DNA of 64,000 nucleotides from Mycobacterium triplex. GTDB lineage: Bacteria; Actinomycetota; Actinomycetes; Mycobacteriales; Mycobacteriaceae. This document shows positions 61,184 to 64,000 of this stretch, one piece after another. The translations under genes and the position numbers were made by a program. Location: NCBI RefSeq assembly GCF_000689255.1, contig NZ_HG964446.1:4930152-4994151 (forward strand), written 5' to 3'. Numbering within the stretch: position 1 is the first letter of the stretch; each line of letters starts with the position of its first letter. A model generated the notes under the pieces. It saw nothing but the letters and a program-made list of their open reading frames with translations. It had not been told where the DNA came from and did no database searches.

Positions 61184-62299
61184 CTAGCCGCGGTCGTAGG
61201 CGACCTGCGGTGGGTAGTTCTGGCCGAACGTGCGGCCGTTCGCGCCCTGATTCCCATTATCGTTGCGGAGCAAGGGAACATCGGGCGCCGGGCACGCGAT
61301 TCCGGGACCCTCGCCGCACGTGTACGTCAGATACGACCGCTTTTGTATATCGCTATTCCACGCGCTCGAGTGCGCGCCGAACCAGGTGTTGGGCAACGTG
61401 TATCCGATCGTCATCGCCAGCGTCACCAGCCCGGTCATCGCCAACACCCTTACTACCGTGACCTTTATCGGCCCGCCCCCGAGTTGCTCGGCGCCCCGCT
61501 CGGCCAGCGACTGCCCACGGTCGTTGGTGAAGTACTTGATGCAGGCGAACATCGTGAATATTGCGCCGGTAGTCAACGCCTCGTTGAGCGGATACGCGTG
61601 ATAGGTGTCGGCGAAGATCTTGATGTGCCCGCCCGGGTACTCCCAAGAGCCCATCGGCATAAAGACGACTCCCTCGAAGACCAAGTCGAACGGCACCATG
61701 ACCGCAAAACAGATCGCAGCCAAACCGACCCGGGGAATTCCCGGCCAGCGCGCCTGTGCCCGGCGCATGATCGCGGCACCCATCATCGTCACCAACAGAA
61801 AAACCACGACATAGGCGCCCGGCACGATCAGAAGCGGATAGGCGACCTGATGGTCGGGTGTCCCGGGTGCCAAGGCTCCCGGCAAGCTGTTGAGCCAAGA
61901 TCCCATGTTCACTTGCCATGCGTTGTAGGTGTACCAGTGACCGACGTACGCGCTGAGCGGGTCGTGGAAGGACAGCGTCAGAAACGCGATGACCATCAGC
62001 CCGTCCAGTCCGATGCGCCGTTCGCGCAACCACGGCCGCACCACGAACCAATACAGCACCCCCAGTCCGGCGATCGGCAAGACGATCTGCCAGAACGTCA
62101 ACGCAGCCTTCATCCACCCGGGAACCGGAGTCGGGCCGGGATCGACCGGCGTGAAATACGGCCCCGTGATCCACCGGACCAAAACGAACACCTGAAAGGC
62201 GAGCAGCACCGCGCCCAGGGCCGCCCACCATGCGACCGCCGGGACCGATCGGTCGCCGACCGCAATCGGACGGTGTCTGGCCACTGCGGGCGCACTCAT
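61184..62299 (-). CDS. AveC-like polytopic membrane protein (2 of 2)
   Basis: 371-aa membrane protein with about eight helices, paralogue of the 47601 protein: SFHDPLSAYVGHWYTYN, NMGSWLNSLPG, VPFDLVFEGVVFMPMGSWEYPGGH, and a Cys-containing tail YTCGEGPGIACPAPDVP. AveC acts in avermectin spiroketal formation; function here unknown. ATG at 62299 overlaps the stop of the upstream FAD gene (TGA at 62296), the reverse order of the 47601/48707 pair. The frame upstream of 62299 belongs to the FAD gene in another phase. Confidence 0.82.
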   Translation of the reverse strand: MSAPAVARHRPIAVGDRSVPAVAWWAALGAVLLAFQVFVLVRWITGPYFTPVDPGPTPVPGWMKAALTFWQIVLPIAGLGVLYWFVVRPWLRERRIGLDGLMVIAFLTLSFHDPLSAYVGHWYTYNAWQVNMGSWLNSLPGALAPGTPDHQVAYPLLIVPGAYVVVFLLVTMMGAAIMRRAQARWPGIPRVGLAAICFAVMVPFDLVFEGVVFMPMGSWEYPGGHIKIFADTYHAYPLNEALTTGAIFTMFACIKYFTNDRGQSLAERGAEQLGGGPIKVTVVRVLAMTGLVTLAMTIGYTLPNTWFGAHSSAWNSDIQKRSYLTYTCGEGPGIACPAPDVPLLRNDNGNQGANGRTFGQNYPPQVAYDRG

Positions 62300-63642
62300 G
62301 CCGAGACCTTGCCGGTTGCGCAGAGCTGATGAACGATGCGGTCCCCCGCCGCTTGACCGGAAACCAACGCGCCGTTGACGCCGGGGATCGGTCCGATATC
62401 GCCGGCCAGTTGCACCCGGGCGATTGGATCGGTCTCGCGCATAAAGCGATCCACCGCCTGGAAGCGGCCTTTGCGCATGATCGGGACGACGTTGCGCCAG
62501 CGCCCGATCTCGTAGTCGACGACATTGGGACTGAGGTCGCCGTAGTAAGGCTTGACGAAGCCCAACACGGCGTCGATGACCTTTTCGTCGGGGCTGTCCA
62601 GATTGTCCAGGCACCACTCGTGCCGGCAGAACGTCGTGATCATCCCCGTGCCGTCGGGGCATCGATTGTTGGCCTTCAGGTGATCGACGATCACGCCACA
62701 CAGGTCGGGTTGTTCGCGCGGTGAACACATGATGTACGTGGCCGGATTCGACGGCCGCTCCGCCAACGCGATGTGGCAGTTGACACTGCAGATGTAGTCG
62801 GTGTTCTGGTAATACTCGCGGGCGAATCCTGATATCTGAGGATAGATTTCAAGCGCTCTATCCGTCGTAGTCGTCACGACGGCGTTGGCGAAATCCTCGG
62901 TGACCTCTCGGCCTTCCCGGATGAACGTGACTTCGACGTGATCCCCTGCGTCGGTAACGTTGGTGACCGGTGTCGCCAGCCGAACGTCATTGAGTCGAGC
63001 CGCAATCGCCCGCGGCAGCGCATCCATGCCATCGTCGAGTCCGTAGAAGTACGGTTTGAAGAAATTCTTCATGGTCCACAACAGCTGCCCCACCGACGCG
63101 TAGCAGGGATCACTCAGCCACGGTCCCCGAACCACGACGGCGGCAACATAATCGAGGATTTCCTCGCTGAGTTCGCGCCGGCTGTAGGTGGTGACGGTGT
63201 CGGTGTCGATAGCCGCAACACCCGAAGCGTCAGCGTAGTTCAGGTCGTTCCAATGCCTGGCCAGGAAGAACAACAGCTTGGCCAGTTTTAGCTTGGCCCG
63301 GCCGGACAGGTAGGGCGTTTTCAGTAAGCTCAGCGGCTTGCCGAGGTCGAGGAAGTTCAACTCGCCGCCTCGCGGCATCGCCCCGAACGCGTCGAATTTG
63401 TGCATTTGCGGGCCGAGGCCGACGTCACGCATTTCCTGCGTGGCCTCGGCGTAGCTGCCGAGATAGATGAAAGCCCCTACGTCGTAAACAAATCCGCCTC
63501 GCCGGACCGTCTTGATCCGCCCACCGACGCGATCCTCGGCCTCGAACACCACAGGCGTACCGCCTGCCTGCTGTATCCGTCGGGCCGCGGCGAGCCCGGC
63601 GATACCACCGCCCACCACGGCTGTCCTCGCATCTGTTCCCAC
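62296..63642 (-). CDS. FAD-dependent protoporphyrinogen-oxidase-like protein paired with AveC
   Basis: 448-aa flavoprotein. FAD site TAVVGGGIAGLAAARRIQQA (GGGIAG 11-16), VFEAEDRVGGRI, YDVGAFIYLGSYAE (the same block as in 48707 and 54314) and C-terminal RVQLAGDIGPIPGVNGALVSGQAAGDR. I chose GTG 63642, which puts the FAD motif near the N-terminus; GTG 63648 is an alternative, and a longer frame to 63777 overlaps the divergent TetR gene. Coupled by ATGA overlap to the AveC-like gene. Confidence 0.9.
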   Translation of the reverse strand: MGTDARTAVVGGGIAGLAAARRIQQAGGTPVVFEAEDRVGGRIKTVRRGGFVYDVGAFIYLGSYAEATQEMRDVGLGPQMHKFDAFGAMPRGGELNFLDLGKPLSLLKTPYLSGRAKLKLAKLLFFLARHWNDLNYADASGVAAIDTDTVTTYSRRELSEEILDYVAAVVVRGPWLSDPCYASVGQLLWTMKNFFKPYFYGLDDGMDALPRAIAARLNDVRLATPVTNVTDAGDHVEVTFIREGREVTEDFANAVVTTTTDRALEIYPQISGFAREYYQNTDYICSVNCHIALAERPSNPATYIMCSPREQPDLCGVIVDHLKANNRCPDGTGMITTFCRHEWCLDNLDSPDEKVIDAVLGFVKPYYGDLSPNVVDYEIGRWRNVVPIMRKGRFQAVDRFMRETDPIARVQLAGDIGPIPGVNGALVSGQAAGDRIVHQLCATGKVSA

Positions 63643-63660
63643 CGTCACAACGTAACGCAG

Positions 63661-63697
63661 AAATGATCGCTGAATCAATAATGATCGGGAAATCATT
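63661..63697. promoter_or_regulatory. Inverted and direct repeats before the divergent TetR gene
   Basis: AATGAT-CGGGAA-ATCATT (63680-63697), and an extra AATGATCG half at 63662-63669, 18 bases upstream. Located in the 89-base divergent region between the FAD gene (minus) and a TetR gene (plus); likely a TetR operator. Confidence 0.6.
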
Positions 63698-63731
63698 GCC
63701 GGACCGCCGGTTGCGCTTCTAGGCTGTAAAG

Positions 63732-64000
63732 GTGGCAGCACCGAATGCGCTCTCCCGCACCGCTCGACGGCAAGCACAAACTCGAGCAGACCTGATCAAG
63801 GCCGCCCAGGAGATCATCGCCGAGCTCGGAGTAGAGGCCCTGCGGGTAAGCGACGTCACCCGGCGTGCCGACGTCGCATTCGGCACCTTCTACAACCAGT
63901 TCAAAACCAAGGACGATATCGTCGAAGCCGTCGTGGCCGAGGCGATCGTCGGCCTCGCACAATCGGTCGAGGAATCACCAGAGTTCGACGATCCCGCAGA
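63732..64000 (+). CDS. TetR family regulator, N-terminal part (3' end outside window)
   Basis: Reading frame from GTG 63732 gives a clear TetR DNA-binding domain: basic arm RTARRQAQTRADL, then IKAAQEIIAELGVEALRVSDVTRRADVAFGTFYNQFKTKDDIVEAVV. The remaining ligand-binding domain is cut off by the window edge. Divergent from the FAD/AveC pair with an inverted repeat between, so it probably regulates that pair. Confidence 0.92.
   Translation, partial: MAAPNALSRTARRQAQTRADLIKAAQEIIAELGVEALRVSDVTRRADVAFGTFYNQFKTKDDIVEAVVAEAIVGLAQSVEESPEFDDPA

Noticed and set aside
11852..63642. Reading the region as a classical carotenoid biosynthesis cluster
   Set aside because: Several CrtI- and CrtC-like proteins are present, but no geranylgeranyl diphosphate synthase, phytoene synthase or lycopene cyclase gene was seen.
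1..64000. CRISPR arrays, tRNA or rRNA genes, phage genes
   Set aside because: No regularly spaced short repeats, no cloverleaf-type or rRNA-like sequence, and no phage structural or recombinase gene were seen by reading; no search program was run.

Overview
The window is high-GC actinobacterial DNA. Many GTG/TTG starts, tightly overlapping ATGA/GTGA operons, several luciferase-like (F420-type) oxidoreductases, many TetR regulators, FadE/FadD-type enzymes and AveC-like membrane proteins point to Mycobacterium. This is inferred from gene content; no rRNA or other species marker is present. I found no tRNA, rRNA, CRISPR array, transposase or phage gene. The window is an accessory lipid/isoprenoid-type oxidation region with heavy paralogy: ten FAD oxidoreductases (four of the phytoene-desaturase/PYROXD2 type, six of the protoporphyrinogen/amine-oxidase type), five proteins I assign to a CrtC/AttH-like lipocalin group, four six-helix ~250-aa membrane proteins, two AveC-like membrane proteins, a tandem pair of ~275-aa membrane proteins, a DUF1295/steroid-reductase-like membrane enzyme, four aminoglycoside-phosphotransferase-like (APH) kinases, three luciferase-like oxidoreductases, two P450s and eight TetR/MarR/LuxR regulators.

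Layout. 0-8.7 kb: end of one aldehyde dehydrogenase, then a fused CoA-transferase, aldehyde dehydrogenase, Cys-less thiolase-like protein, DUF35 protein, acyl-CoA ligase and a convergent TetR gene. Three copies of one inverted repeat (AAACCT-N9-AGG...) suggest this TetR controls the block. 8.9-11.7 kb: large LuxR/MalT-like ATPase regulator on the minus strand. 11.85-18.5 kb: plus-strand operon FAD enzyme, lipocalin-like, luciferase-like, lipocalin-like, APH-like, SDR. 18.5-22.7 kb: minus operon of two luciferase-like genes, FAD enzyme and membrane protein. 22.8-28.4 kb: DUF1295-FAD-P450, then a convergent FAD gene divergent from a TetR gene. 29.2-37.2 kb: divergent units membrane protein-FAD (minus) and FAD-APH-lipocalin-enoyl-CoA-hydratase-TetR-membrane protein (plus). 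37.3-42.5 kb: an APH gene, then a 3.3-kb segment (MarR, lipocalin-like, APH) bounded by 313-bp direct repeats, then a small membrane protein. 42.6-47.5 kb: flavin split-barrel protein, a PEP-utilising swivel protein without its ATP-grasp part, TetR, lipocalin-like, TetR. 47.6-56.9 kb: AveC-FAD-membrane-membrane-FAD-membrane-FAD, then a convergent P450. 57.2-61.1 kb: acyl-CoA ligase and two acyl-CoA dehydrogenases. 61.2-64 kb: FAD-AveC on the minus strand and the start of a divergent TetR gene.

How the genes may work together (inference): FAD desaturase/oxidase genes usually sit beside a polytopic membrane protein, and CrtC/AttH-like proteins and APH kinases recur between them. No prenyl-diphosphate synthase, phytoene/squalene synthase, terpene synthase or PKS is present, so the substrate is made elsewhere or taken up. 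The ligase, CoA-transferase, acyl-CoA dehydrogenases, enoyl-CoA hydratase-like, aldolase-type thiolase/DUF35 and aldehyde dehydrogenase genes indicate that an acyl-CoA-linked chain is shortened. A membrane-associated pathway that desaturates, hydrates, phosphorylates and cleaves a polyunsaturated or polyprenyl-like lipid is a reasonable working model, but it is not proven by the sequence.
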